NCBI GenBank assembly: GCA_003339645.1
Contig: QNUV01000041.1
Coordinates: 372,001 to 436,000 of the forward strand
Source of the DNA: Microbacterium arborescens
GTDB lineage: Bacteria; Actinomycetota; Actinomycetes; Actinomycetales; Microbacteriaceae
Reading direction: 5' to 3'
DNA: 64,000 bases
Shown here: one piece after another, positions 35,382 through 43,935 of the stretch
Position numbering within the stretch: position 1 is the first letter of the stretch
How the letters are laid out: every line of letters starts with the position of its first letter
Notes under the pieces: generated by a model
Told to the model about the DNA's origin: nothing
Seen by the model: only the letters and a program-made list of their open reading frames with translations
The model's database searches: none
Position numbers and translations under genes: made by a program

Positions 35382-36620
35382 TCAGGCCGATCGGAACGCG
35401 ACGACGGCGTTGTGACCGCCGAAGCCGAACGAGTTGCTGATCGCCAGCAGATCACCGTCGCCGAGGCTCTGGGTCTCGCCCGAGACTCGGAACGGCACGG
35501 CGGGATCCTGCTCGGTGATGTTGATCGTCGGCGGCGCGATGCGCTCGCGCAGGGCGAGGATCGTGAAGATCGCCTCGAGCGCTCCGGTGCCGCCGAGCAG
35601 GTGGCCGGTGGACGCCTTCGTCGCTGAGACCGGGATCTCGTCGATGCGGTCGCCGAACACGCTGCGCAGGGCCTGGTACTCGTTGGGATCGCCGACTGGG
35701 GTCGAGGTCGCATGCGCGTTGATGTGCGCGACGTCGTCGGGGGAGGCATCGGCCTGCTCGAGAGCCGCGCGCACCGCGCGCGATGCGCCGGCACCCTCGG
35801 GGTCGTTGGCCGTGATGTGGTACGAGTCGGCTGTGACGCCGCCGCCCACGGCGTACGCGTAGATCTTCGCGCCGCGAGCCTTAGCGTGCTCCTCGGTCTC
35901 GAGGATCAGCACACCGGCGCCCTCACCCATGACGAAGCCGTCACGGTCGACGCTCGTCGGTCGCGAGGCCGTCGCCGGGTCGTCGTTGCGACGCGACAGG
36001 GCCTGCATCGACGCGAACGACGCCATCGTGATGGGGTGGATCGCCGACTCGGTGCCGCCCGCGATGACGATGTCGGCCAGACCGTCCTGCAGGTGCTCGA
36101 TCGCGTTGACGATCGACTCGGTGCTCGAGGCGCAGGCGCTGGCCACGGTCCGCGCGAAGGCGCGGGCACGGAAGTGCAGCGAAAGGTTGCCGGCGGCCGC
36201 GTTCGGCATCAGCATCGGAACCGTCATCGGCAGGACGCGCCGCGGTCCCTTCTCGCGGAGCGTGTCCCACGCGTCGAGCAGGGTCCACACGCCGCCGATG
36301 CCGGTCGCGAAGTCGACACCGAGACGCTCGGGGTCGACGTCGGGGCTACCGGCATCCGCCCATGCCTCCATCGCGGCGACCATCGCGAACTGCGATGCGG
36401 GATCGAGGCGCTTGGAAACGGGGCGCTCCAGCACCGTATCGGGGCGCACGATCGCCTCGGCGGCGAAGTGGACCGGGATCTGGTACTTCTCGACCCACTC
36501 GTGCTCGAGTGTGCGCGAGCCGGAACGGCCGGCCAGCAGGCCATCCCAGCTCTCGGGTGCGGTGCCGCCCAGGGGCGACGACGCTCCGATTCCGGTGACG
36601 ACGATACGCGGGGTGCTCAT
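35382..36620 (-). CDS. fabF: 3-oxoacyl-ACP synthase II
   Basis: 412 residues. Elongating condensing enzyme of type II fatty acid synthesis. Cys in TVASACASSTESI, His in NAHATSTPVGDPNE and His in KASTGHLLGGTGALE form the Cys-His-His set. Last gene of fabD-fabH-acpP-fabF; a strong hairpin separates it from acpP. Confidence 0.97.
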   Translation of the reverse strand: MSTPRIVVTGIGASSPLGGTAPESWDGLLAGRSGSRTLEHEWVEKYQIPVHFAAEAIVRPDTVLERPVSKRLDPASQFAMVAAMEAWADAGSPDVDPERLGVDFATGIGGVWTLLDAWDTLREKGPRRVLPMTVPMLMPNAAAGNLSLHFRARAFARTVASACASSTESIVNAIEHLQDGLADIVIAGGTESAIHPITMASFASMQALSRRNDDPATASRPTSVDRDGFVMGEGAGVLILETEEHAKARGAKIYAYAVGGGVTADSYHITANDPEGAGASRAVRAALEQADASPDDVAHINAHATSTPVGDPNEYQALRSVFGDRIDEIPVSATKASTGHLLGGTGALEAIFTILALRERIAPPTINITEQDPAVPFRVSGETQSLGDGDLLAISNSFGFGGHNAVVAFRSA

Positions 36621-36640
36621 GGATCTCCTCGGTGGAACCC

Positions 36641-36664
36641 CGGCGGGGGCGTGTGCCCCCGCCG
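36641..36664 (-). terminator. Hairpin between acpP and fabF
   Basis: CGGCGGGGGC-GTGT-GCCCCCGCCG, perfect 10-base stem, tetraloop, between acpP stop (36672) and fabF start (36620). It could be a partial terminator or an mRNA processing or stability element that raises acpP over fabF. Confidence 0.7.
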
Positions 36665-36671
36665 GTGGGGG

Positions 36672-36920
36672 TTACGCCTGGTTGGACGTGATGTAGGTGA
36701 CGGCGTCGCCGACGGTCTTGAGGTTCTTGACCTCTTCGTCGGGGATGGTGACGCCGAACTTCTCCTCGGCGTTGACGACGATCGTCATCATCGAGATCGA
36801 GTCGATGTCGAGGTCGTCGGTGAACGACTTCTCGAGGGCGACCTCGTCGGCCGAGATGCCGGTCTCGTCGGTGATGAGCTCGGCGAGTCCTGCGAGGACC
36901 TCGTCGTTGCTGAATGCCAT
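36672..36920 (-). CDS. acpP: Acyl carrier protein
   Basis: 82 residues. The phosphopantetheine Ser is Ser41 in DDLDIDSIS, a slight variant of the usual DSLD. Acidic, helical. AAGGAGAAACCCC precedes the ATG. Carries growing acyl chains between FabD, FabH and FabF. Confidence 0.97.
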   Translation of the reverse strand: MAFSNDEVLAGLAELITDETGISADEVALEKSFTDDLDIDSISMMTIVVNAEEKFGVTIPDEEVKNLKTVGDAVTYITSNQA

Positions 36921-36995
36921 GGGGTTTCTCCTTGTTATCTCTGGACCGACCCGGACGCGGGCCGCTGTTCAGTCTAGGTGCGGGGGCCCTCCCGA

Positions 36996-37997
36996 TCAGG
37001 GAAGGACGACCACCTGCGCGCCGAAGACGAGTCCCGCTCCGAAGCCGATCTGGAGGGCCAGACCGCCGCTGAGCTCGGGGTTCTCCTCGAGCAGGCGGTG
37101 GGTCGCGAGAGGGATCGACGCCGCCGACGTGTTGCCGGTGGTCTCGATGTCGCGGCCGATCGCGACGGTCTCGGGCAGGCCGAGCTGCTTGGCGAACTCG
37201 TCGATGATGCGCATGTTGGCCTGGTGCGGGATGAACGCGGCGAGGTCGCCCGCCTGGATGCCGGCCTCCTCGATCGCGCGCCGTGCGACCTTGACCATCT
37301 CCCAGACCGCCCAACGGAAGACCGTCGGGCCCTCCTGGCGGAGGGTGGGCCACGGCGCGGTCCCGTCGCGGAACTCCACGAGCGTGTGGTTCATCCCCAC
37401 AGCGTCGGCTTTCGAGCCGTCCGAGCCCCACACCGTCGGGCCGATGCCCGGGGTGTCGCTCGGGCCGATGATGGCGGCACCGGCGCCGTCGCCGAGGAGG
37501 AACGAGATCGTGCGGTCGGTGGGATCGACGATGTCGCTGAGCTTCTCGGCGCCGACGACGGCGACGTAGCGTGCTGCCCCCGCGCGCACGAGCGCGTCGG
37601 CCTGGGTCACCCCGTACGAGAAGCCGGCGCACGCCGCGTTGACGTCGTAGGCCGCCGCGGGGTTCGCCCCGACGCGGTCGGCGACGATCGCCGAGACCGA
37701 CGGCGTCTGCTTCGGGTTCGAGATCGTCGAGACGATGACGGCGTCGACCTGGTCGGCGGGCACCCCGCTGCGCTGGATCGCCTCGGCGACCGCATCCGCG
37801 GCGAGGTCGATCACGGTGGTGTCCTTATCGGCGCGGACGCGCGTGACGATGCCGGTGCGCTGGCGGATCCACTCGTCGCTCGAATCGATCGGACCGACGA
37901 GATCGTCGTTCGGCACCGCGTTCTGGCCGCGAGCCGCCCCGTAGGCGTAGATACGCGTGTGAGCGGGGCCGGTGGCCTGGCGAATGGCGGCGGTCAT
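36996..37997 (-). CDS. fabH: 3-oxoacyl-ACP synthase III
   Basis: 333 residues. Starts chains from acetyl- or branched acyl-CoA. Cys123 in VNAACAGFSYG, His in IPHQANMRI and Asn in TTGNTSAAS. ATG at 37997 overlaps the fabD stop (ATGA); the frame to 38258 is a shadow of fabD. Actinobacterial FabH often prefers branched starters, which would fit the anteiso/iso lipids of this group. Confidence 0.97.
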   Translation of the reverse strand: MTAAIRQATGPAHTRIYAYGAARGQNAVPNDDLVGPIDSSDEWIRQRTGIVTRVRADKDTTVIDLAADAVAEAIQRSGVPADQVDAVIVSTISNPKQTPSVSAIVADRVGANPAAAYDVNAACAGFSYGVTQADALVRAGAARYVAVVGAEKLSDIVDPTDRTISFLLGDGAGAAIIGPSDTPGIGPTVWGSDGSKADAVGMNHTLVEFRDGTAPWPTLRQEGPTVFRWAVWEMVKVARRAIEEAGIQAGDLAAFIPHQANMRIIDEFAKQLGLPETVAIGRDIETTGNTSAASIPLATHRLLEENPELSGGLALQIGFGAGLVFGAQVVVLP

Positions 37998-38911
37998 GCG
38001 GCACCTCCGGAGATGAGAGCGGATGCGGCGACGAGGTCGTCGGGGGTCTTCACGGCGACCGAGGGCACACCGCGCAGAGCGCGCTTCGCGAGACCCACGA
38101 GGGTGCCGGCGGGAGCGAACTCGATGATGCCGCTCACGCCGTGCTCGGCGAACGACGCCATGCACAGGTCCCAGCGCACGGGGGAGGCGACCTGGGCGAC
38201 CAGGCGGTCGAGCGCGTCGCGGCCTGCGGTCACGACGGCGCCGTCGCGGTTCGACCACAGCGTGAGGTCGGGGTCGTTCACCGAGGTGGCGGATGCCGCT
38301 GCGGCGAGCGTGTCGACGGCCGGCGCCATGTACCGCGTGTGGAACGCGCCGGCGACCTGCAGGGGGATGACCCGGGTCGCGGACACGGGCTCAGCGGCCA
38401 GGGCTGCGAGGGCGTCCAGCGCGCCGGCGGCGACGATCTGACCGCCGCCGTTGTAGTTGGCGGGAGTCAGATCGAGCTCGTCGAGACGCGCCACCACGGC
38501 ATCCTGGTCGCCGCCGAGGACGGCGCTCATGCCGGTCTGCTCCCGAGTCGCGGCATCCGCCATGGCGCGGCCGCGGAGTCCGACCAGACGCATCGCGTCG
38601 TCGTCGCCGAGCACGCCGCCAGCGGCGAGTGCCGCGATCTCGCCGACCGAGTGACCGGCGACGCCCGCGGGGCGAGCGCCGTCGCGCACGAGTGCGTCGT
38701 ACGACAGCAGGCTCGCGGCGACGATGAGCGGCTGCGCCACGGCGGTGTCGCGGATGCGGTCGGCATCCCACTCGGTGCCGGCTGCGACGAGGTCGACCTC
38801 GGCGAGCTCGGAGAAGCGCTCGAGGCGCTCGCGCGCGCCGTCCAGCTCGAGCCACGGGGCGAGGAAGCCGGGGGACTGCGACCCCTGCCCGGGGAACACG
38901 GCGATGATCAC
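37994..38911 (-). CDS. fabD: Malonyl-CoA:ACP transacylase
   Basis: 305 residues. GHSVGE with the catalytic Ser88, GQGSQ near the N-terminus, and HTRYM with the catalytic His. GTG start with GGAAGGAT 6 bases upstream. First gene of the operon, 124 bases after fasR-like. Confidence 0.97.
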   Translation of the reverse strand: MIIAVFPGQGSQSPGFLAPWLELDGARERLERFSELAEVDLVAAGTEWDADRIRDTAVAQPLIVAASLLSYDALVRDGARPAGVAGHSVGEIAALAAGGVLGDDDAMRLVGLRGRAMADAATREQTGMSAVLGGDQDAVVARLDELDLTPANYNGGGQIVAAGALDALAALAAEPVSATRVIPLQVAGAFHTRYMAPAVDTLAAAASATSVNDPDLTLWSNRDGAVVTAGRDALDRLVAQVASPVRWDLCMASFAEHGVSGIIEFAPAGTLVGLAKRALRGVPSVAVKTPDDLVAASALISGGAA

Positions 38912-38932
38912 TGTTACATCCTTCCAAGTTCA

Positions 38933-38999
38933 GTCGGCCGACCGCTGGCGACGATGTCACAACAATGCGGCGAACCTTTGTGTCGACCGTACAGTCGAC
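38933..38999. promoter_or_regulatory. Possible operators in fasR-fabD gap
   Basis: The palindrome GTCGGCCGAC (38933-38942) and two GTCGAC repeats spaced by 6 bases (38982-38999) lie in the 124-base gap. In Streptomyces FasR binds the fabD promoter, so this gap is the likely target; the actual site is not established. Confidence 0.3.
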
Positions 39000-39035
39000 G
39001 GGTCGTGAGTAGCGGTCAGCGGCAGCGCGTCGTCG

Positions 39036-40238
39036 TCAGCTCCGGCGCGACTGCGGCGCGCGGCGCCTCGTGAGGTCGTTGCCGATCGAACCGAGAATGA
39101 GCGCGGTCTGCAGAATGAGCGCCTCGCGCGGCCCCGTGGCATCCCATCCGATGACGTCGGAGACGCGCTTCAGCCGGTACCGGACGGTGTTCGGATGCAC
39201 GAAGAGCTCGCGGGCGGTCGCCTCGAGGGAACGACCGTTGTCGAGATAGCTCCACAGGGTGGCGACGAGATCCGCCGAGTGGGCGAGGAGCGGACGGTAG
39301 ATCCGCTCGACCAGGGTCGCCTTGGCGACCGGATCGCCGGCCAGCGCGCGTTCGGGGAGCAGGTCGTCGGCCTCGACGGGGCGCGGTGCGTGACGCCAGG
39401 CGCCGGCGACCGCGAACCCTGCGAGCGCCGCGCGGGCGCTCTGGCTCGCGTCGACCAGGGCGGGCACGGTGGGGCCGAGCACCAGGTGGCCAGGGCCGAA
39501 CCCGGGTTCGAGCCGCGCCGCGATCTCGAGGAAGGTCAGCTCGGGCACCGGCTCGACCCGGCCCGGCAGGTCGGCGCGCCCGATCACGAGCACCAGGCGC
39601 AGGCCCTGAACCCCGACGAGGACGTCGACGCCCATCTTCCGGGCGGCGCGACGCAGCTGATCGACGTCGAACTGCGGGGGAGCCGTGCCGACGAGGACCG
39701 CGACGGCGCCGTGACCGTGCCAGCCGAGCGCGGCGATCCGGCTCGGCAGCTCCTCGTCGGTCTCGCCCGTGAGGATCGAGTCGACGACGAGGGCCTCGAG
39801 ACGGGCGTCCCAGAGCCCGCGCGCCTCGGCCGCGCGCGCGTACACGTCCGCAGCGGCGAAGGCGACATCGCGCGAGTACTTCAGGATCGCTTCGCGCACA
39901 TCGTCGCCGCGATGGGCCACGCGCTCCTCGGTGACCTCGACGGTCACCCGCACGAGCTGCAGCGTCTGCGTCAGGCTGACGCTGCGCAACAGCTCGCGCG
40001 GAGCGGCGGCGAAGATGTCGGCCGCGATGCGCGGGGTCGAGGTGGGGTCCTCGTACCACTGGATGAACGAGGTGATGCCCGCCTGCGCGACCAGTCCCAC
40101 AGAGGACCGGCGCGCAGGCGGCATCTCGGCGTACCAGGGCAGCGTCTCCTCGAGCCGATTGATCGTGGCCGTGGCCAGATCACCCGAGATCCGGCGGAGC
40201 CACGCGAGTGTCTCCGCCTTCGAGCTGTCGTCGGTCAC
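39036..40238 (-). CDS. fasR: FasR-like fatty acid synthesis regulator (PucR family)
   Basis: 400 residues. C-terminal PucR-type HTH: LEATARELFVHPNTVRYRLKRVSDVIG. Middle part is the usual GGDEF-like/PucR fold. Position upstream of fabD matches Streptomyces FasR, an activator of fabDHPF. GTG start at 40238. It lies between aceE and fabD, linking acetyl-CoA supply and fatty acid genes. Confidence 0.88.
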   Translation of the reverse strand: MTDDSSKAETLAWLRRISGDLATATINRLEETLPWYAEMPPARRSSVGLVAQAGITSFIQWYEDPTSTPRIAADIFAAAPRELLRSVSLTQTLQLVRVTVEVTEERVAHRGDDVREAILKYSRDVAFAAADVYARAAEARGLWDARLEALVVDSILTGETDEELPSRIAALGWHGHGAVAVLVGTAPPQFDVDQLRRAARKMGVDVLVGVQGLRLVLVIGRADLPGRVEPVPELTFLEIAARLEPGFGPGHLVLGPTVPALVDASQSARAALAGFAVAGAWRHAPRPVEADDLLPERALAGDPVAKATLVERIYRPLLAHSADLVATLWSYLDNGRSLEATARELFVHPNTVRYRLKRVSDVIGWDATGPREALILQTALILGSIGNDLTRRRAPQSRRS

Positions 40239-40245
40239 CGAAGGG

Positions 40246-42984
40246 TCAGCTCTCGCCGCCCGCGTTTCCGCTCGTGCCCGCCGTCACGTCGTGCAGGCGG
40301 TAACGCTCGATCGCCTGCGCCGACAGGCCGCGGTCCACCACGCCGTCCTCGGCCAGAGCCTGGAGCGTCCGCACCACGATCGACGGCCCGTCGATCTTGA
40401 AGAACCGTCGAGCGGCCGGGCGGGTGTCGGAGAAGCCGAAGCCCTCCGCGCCCAGCGTCGCGAAGCGACGCGGCACCCACGGGCGGATCTGGTCCTGCAC
40501 GGCGTGCATGAAGTCGCTGACCGCGACGACCGGACCCTCGGAGTCGTTGAGCTTCTGCGTGACGAAGGCCGTGCGGGGCTCGTCGGTCGGGTGCAGGAAG
40601 TTGTGCTCGTCGACGGCGAGACCGTCACGACGCAGCTCGGTCCAGCTCGTGACCGACCAGACGTCGGCGATCACGCCCCAGTCGTCCTTGAGGAGCTTCT
40701 GCGCCTCGTAGGCCCACGGCACGCCGACGCCCGACGCGAGCAGCTGGGCGCGCGGCCCGTCGCCCTCGCCGACGCTTACGCGGTGGATGCCGCGGATGAT
40801 GCCGTCGACGTCGACATCCTCGGGCTCCTTCGGCTGCACCAGCGGCTCGTTGTAGAGCGTGATGTAGTACATGACGTTCGGGTCGGGGTGGTTCCCGCCG
40901 TACATGCGCTCGAGACCCGAACGCACGATGTGGGCGATCTCGTACCCGTAGGCCGGGTCGTACGACACGGTGGCAGGGTTGGTCGACGCGAGCAGGTGCG
41001 AGTGACCGTCGGCGTGCTGCAGGCCCTCACCGGTCAGCGTCGTGCGGCCGGCGGTCGCGCCCATGATGAACCCGCGGGCCATCTGGTCGCCCGCCGCCCA
41101 CTGGGCGTCGCCGGTGCGCTGGAATCCGAACATCGAGTAGAAGACGTACACCGGGATGAGCGGCTCGCCGTGCGTCGCGTACGACGTTCCGATCGCGGTG
41201 AAGGCCGCGACGGCGCCGGCCTCGTTGATGCCGACGTGCAGGATCTGGCCCTGCGGGCTCTCCTTGTACGCCAGCAGCAGCTCGCGGTCGACCGAGGTGT
41301 AGTTCTGCCCGTGCGGGTTGTAGATCTTCGCCGTCGGGAAGTACGCGTCCATGCCGAACGTGCGCGCCTCGTCGGGGATGATCGGCACGATGCGGTGACC
41401 GAAGTCCTTCGCACGCAGCAGGTCCTTGAGCAGGCGGACGAACGCCATCGTGGTGGCGATCTCCTGCGTGCCCGAGCCCTTCTTCGGCAGAGCGTACGAC
41501 TCGTCGCCGGGCAGCGTCAGCGGCGCGTGGTTCGTGCGGCGCTGGGGCAGGAACCCACCGAGCTCGCGGCGACGCTCGAGCATGTAGCGGATCGTCTCGT
41601 CCTCGGCGCCCGGGTGGTAGTAGGGCGGGAGGTACGGGTTCTCCTCGAGCTGCGCGTCGGTGATCGGGATGCGCATCGAGTCGCGGAAGTGCTTCAGGTT
41701 CTCGAGCGTCATCTTCTTCATCTGGTGGGTCGCGTTGCGGCCCTCGAAGTGGTGACCGAGACCGTAGCCCTTGATCGTCTTCGCGAGGATGACGGTCGGC
41801 TGGCCCTTGTGCTCCATCGCCTGCTTGTAGGCGGCGTAGACCTTCTGGTAATCCAGACCACCGCGGCGCAGCTTGCCCCAGATGTCGTCGTCCGACCAGT
41901 CCTTCACGAGAGCCGCGGTGCGCTCGTCGCGACCGAAGAAGTGCTCGCGGATGAACGCGCCGTCCTCGGCGCGGTAGGTCTGGAAGTCGCCGTCGGGCGT
42001 GGTGTTCATCAGACGTACGAGCGCGCCCTCGTCATCCTGCGACAGCAGCTCGTCCCAGCCGCGACCCCAGACGACCTTGATGACGTTCCAGCCCGCGCCG
42101 CGGAAGTACGCCTCGAGCTCCTGGACGATCTTGCCGTTTCCGCGGACCGGGCCGTCGAGGCGCTGGAGGTTGCAGTTGATGACGAACGTGAGGTTGTCGA
42201 GACCCTCGTTGGCGGCGACCTGCAGCTGACCGCGGCTCTCGACCTCGTCCATCTCGCCATCGCCGAGGAAGGCCCAGACGTGCGAATCGGACAGGTCCTT
42301 GATGCCCCGGTTGGTGAGGTACTTGTTGTTCATCGCCTGGTAGATGGCGTTGATCGGGCCGAGACCCATCGAGACCGTCGGGAACTGCCAGTACTCCGGC
42401 ATGAGACGCGGGTGCGGGTACGACGGGATGCCGTCGGGCGCCTTCGACGCCTCCTGACGGAAGCCGTCGAGCTGGCTCTCGCTGAGGCGTCCCTCGAGGT
42501 ACGAGCGGGCGTAGATGCCGGGGGAGGCGTGGCCCTGGATGAAGATCTGGTCGCCGCCGGACGGGTGGTCCGGGCCGCGGAAGAAGTGGTTGAAGCCGAC
42601 TTCGTAGAGCGAGGCCGACGATGCGTAGGTGGAGATGTGTCCGCCCACACCGATGCCGGGGCGCTGAGCGCGGTGCACGGTGACGGCGGCGTTCCAGCGG
42701 ATCCAGCGGATCCAGCGACGGTAGCGACGCTCGAGCTCTTCGTCACCGGGGAACTCCGGCTCGTTCTCGGGCGCGATGGTGTTGATGTAGTCCGTCACCG
42801 GCACCTGCGGGACGTTCAGCTGCAGCTCGTGCGATGCCTGCAGGAGGCTCAGCATGATCTCGCGACCGCGACCCGAGCCCTTCGCATCGACCAGCTGGCG
42901 CAGCGACTCCTGCCATTCACCGGTCTCTTCCGGGTCGCTGTCCAGGGCGTCCTGGGAGTAGGGGTCTTGATCGTTGACAGTCAC
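40246..42984 (-). CDS. aceE: Pyruvate dehydrogenase E1 (homodimeric)
   Basis: 912 residues. TPP-dependent decarboxylation of pyruvate in the PDH complex. TPP site [13 protein letters not shown] ... [10 protein letters not shown]-terminal [13 protein letters not shown] at 42984 has GAAAGGT 6 bases upstream. The E2 and E3 genes are at 59.8-63 kb. A 9-base unit is repeated near 42694-42711, giving [12 protein letters not shown]. Confidence 0.97.
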   Translation of the reverse strand: MTVNDQDPYSQDALDSDPEETGEWQESLRQLVDAKGSGRGREIMLSLLQASHELQLNVPQVPVTDYINTIAPENEPEFPGDEELERRYRRWIRWIRWNAAVTVHRAQRPGIGVGGHISTYASSASLYEVGFNHFFRGPDHPSGGDQIFIQGHASPGIYARSYLEGRLSESQLDGFRQEASKAPDGIPSYPHPRLMPEYWQFPTVSMGLGPINAIYQAMNNKYLTNRGIKDLSDSHVWAFLGDGEMDEVESRGQLQVAANEGLDNLTFVINCNLQRLDGPVRGNGKIVQELEAYFRGAGWNVIKVVWGRGWDELLSQDDEGALVRLMNTTPDGDFQTYRAEDGAFIREHFFGRDERTAALVKDWSDDDIWGKLRRGGLDYQKVYAAYKQAMEHKGQPTVILAKTIKGYGLGHHFEGRNATHQMKKMTLENLKHFRDSMRIPITDAQLEENPYLPPYYHPGAEDETIRYMLERRRELGGFLPQRRTNHAPLTLPGDESYALPKKGSGTQEIATTMAFVRLLKDLLRAKDFGHRIVPIIPDEARTFGMDAYFPTAKIYNPHGQNYTSVDRELLLAYKESPQGQILHVGINEAGAVAAFTAIGTSYATHGEPLIPVYVFYSMFGFQRTGDAQWAAGDQMARGFIMGATAGRTTLTGEGLQHADGHSHLLASTNPATVSYDPAYGYEIAHIVRSGLERMYGGNHPDPNVMYYITLYNEPLVQPKEPEDVDVDGIIRGIHRVSVGEGDGPRAQLLASGVGVPWAYEAQKLLKDDWGVIADVWSVTSWTELRRDGLAVDEHNFLHPTDEPRTAFVTQKLNDSEGPVVAVSDFMHAVQDQIRPWVPRRFATLGAEGFGFSDTRPAARRFFKIDGPSIVVRTLQALAEDGVVDRGLSAQAIERYRLHDVTAGTSGNAGGES

Positions 42985-43121
42985 GGGCGACCTTTCTCGT
43001 ATGGCAGATCGTGCCAGGTAATCACCACGGGCAGGGCGCGGGCGTTGTCGGGCGCGCACAAGCACCGCACGACAGCCTACTCACGCTCGGAGGGGTCGGC
43101 GCTCTCGTACACTGAGACCAG

Positions 43122-43195
43122 GGGCCTATAGCTCAGTTGGTTAGAGCACCTCGTTTACACCGAGGGAGTCGGGAGTTCGAGTCTCTCTGGGCCCA
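43122..43195 (+). tRNA. tRNA-Val (TAC)
   Basis: 74 bases. Acceptor GGGCCTA pairs with TGGGCCC; anticodon TAC (43156-43158); T-arm GGGAG-TTCGAGT-CTCTC; discriminator A at 43195. No encoded CCA. A TACACT -10 box is at 43108-43113. Confidence 0.97.
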
Positions 43196-43196
43196 C

Positions 43197-43928
43197 ATGA
43201 AAGCCACCCCCGCAGATCAGCTGCTGCTGCTGGACATCGCCCGCCTCGACGCGCAGGCGCGCGGAGCGGAGGCCGCGAAGCGCAATCCGGCTCAGGCTGC
43301 GCGTGTCAACGAGCTGCTCGCACGCCGCCAGGAGCTCTCCGTCGAGCTGACGGGCCTTCTCGGCAAGCGCGACGACATCGAGGCCGAGCTCAAGCGCATC
43401 GCCTCGGACGTCGCAGTGGTCGACGCGCGGGCCGCGCGCGACGCCGAGCGGCTGGCCGCGACGTCGAACCCGAAAGATGCCCAGGGCCTGGAGCACGAGA
43501 TCGCTTCGCTCTCACGTCGAAAGAGCGAGCTCGAAGACGCGCAGCTCGAGGCCATGGAGCGCCTGGAGGCCGCAGAGGCCGCGGTGTCCGCGCAGCAGGC
43601 CCTAATCGCCGAGGTCAACGACGAGGGGGGTCGGTTGAGCGCCGAGGGCAAGGCCGCTGTCGCGGACGCCCAGGCGCGCCTCGACGCCGCCACCCGTAAC
43701 CGCGCCGCGGTCGCTGCCAAGGTGCCGGCAGATCTCCTCGCGCGCTACGAATCGCTCGCCGAGCGGACGCCGGGCGCCGGTCTCCTGCAGCGCCGCACGT
43801 GCGGCGGATGCCACATGGAGCTCTCCGGAACCGACCTCAAGGCGATCGGACAGGCTGCTGCCGACGAGGTCGTCACGTGCCCCGAGTGCGGCTGCATCCT
43901 CGTCCGCACCGACGAATCCGGTCTGTGA
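43197..43928 (+). CDS. C4-type zinc ribbon protein (DUF164-like)
   Basis: 243 residues. N-terminal long alpha-helical coiled coil and C-terminal zinc ribbon (CGGCHMEL ... CPECGCIL). The ATG is one base after the tRNA-Val 3' end (43195), and no ribosome site exists outside the tRNA. The MKATPADQLLLLD N-terminus is the family start, so the start is secure. Function unknown; related proteins are nucleic-acid binding. Confidence 0.93.
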   Translation: MKATPADQLLLLDIARLDAQARGAEAAKRNPAQAARVNELLARRQELSVELTGLLGKRDDIEAELKRIASDVAVVDARAARDAERLAATSNPKDAQGLEHEIASLSRRKSELEDAQLEAMERLEAAEAAVSAQQALIAEVNDEGGRLSAEGKAAVADAQARLDAATRNRAAVAAKVPADLLARYESLAERTPGAGLLQRRTCGGCHMELSGTDLKAIGQAAADEVVTCPECGCILVRTDESGL

Positions 43929-43935
43929 TCCGTCG

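Noticed and set aside
39769-43131. 1120-codon open frame opposite aceE and fasR
   Set aside because: High-GC third-position shadow; composition is low-complexity and the opposite strand encodes clear AceE and PucR proteins.
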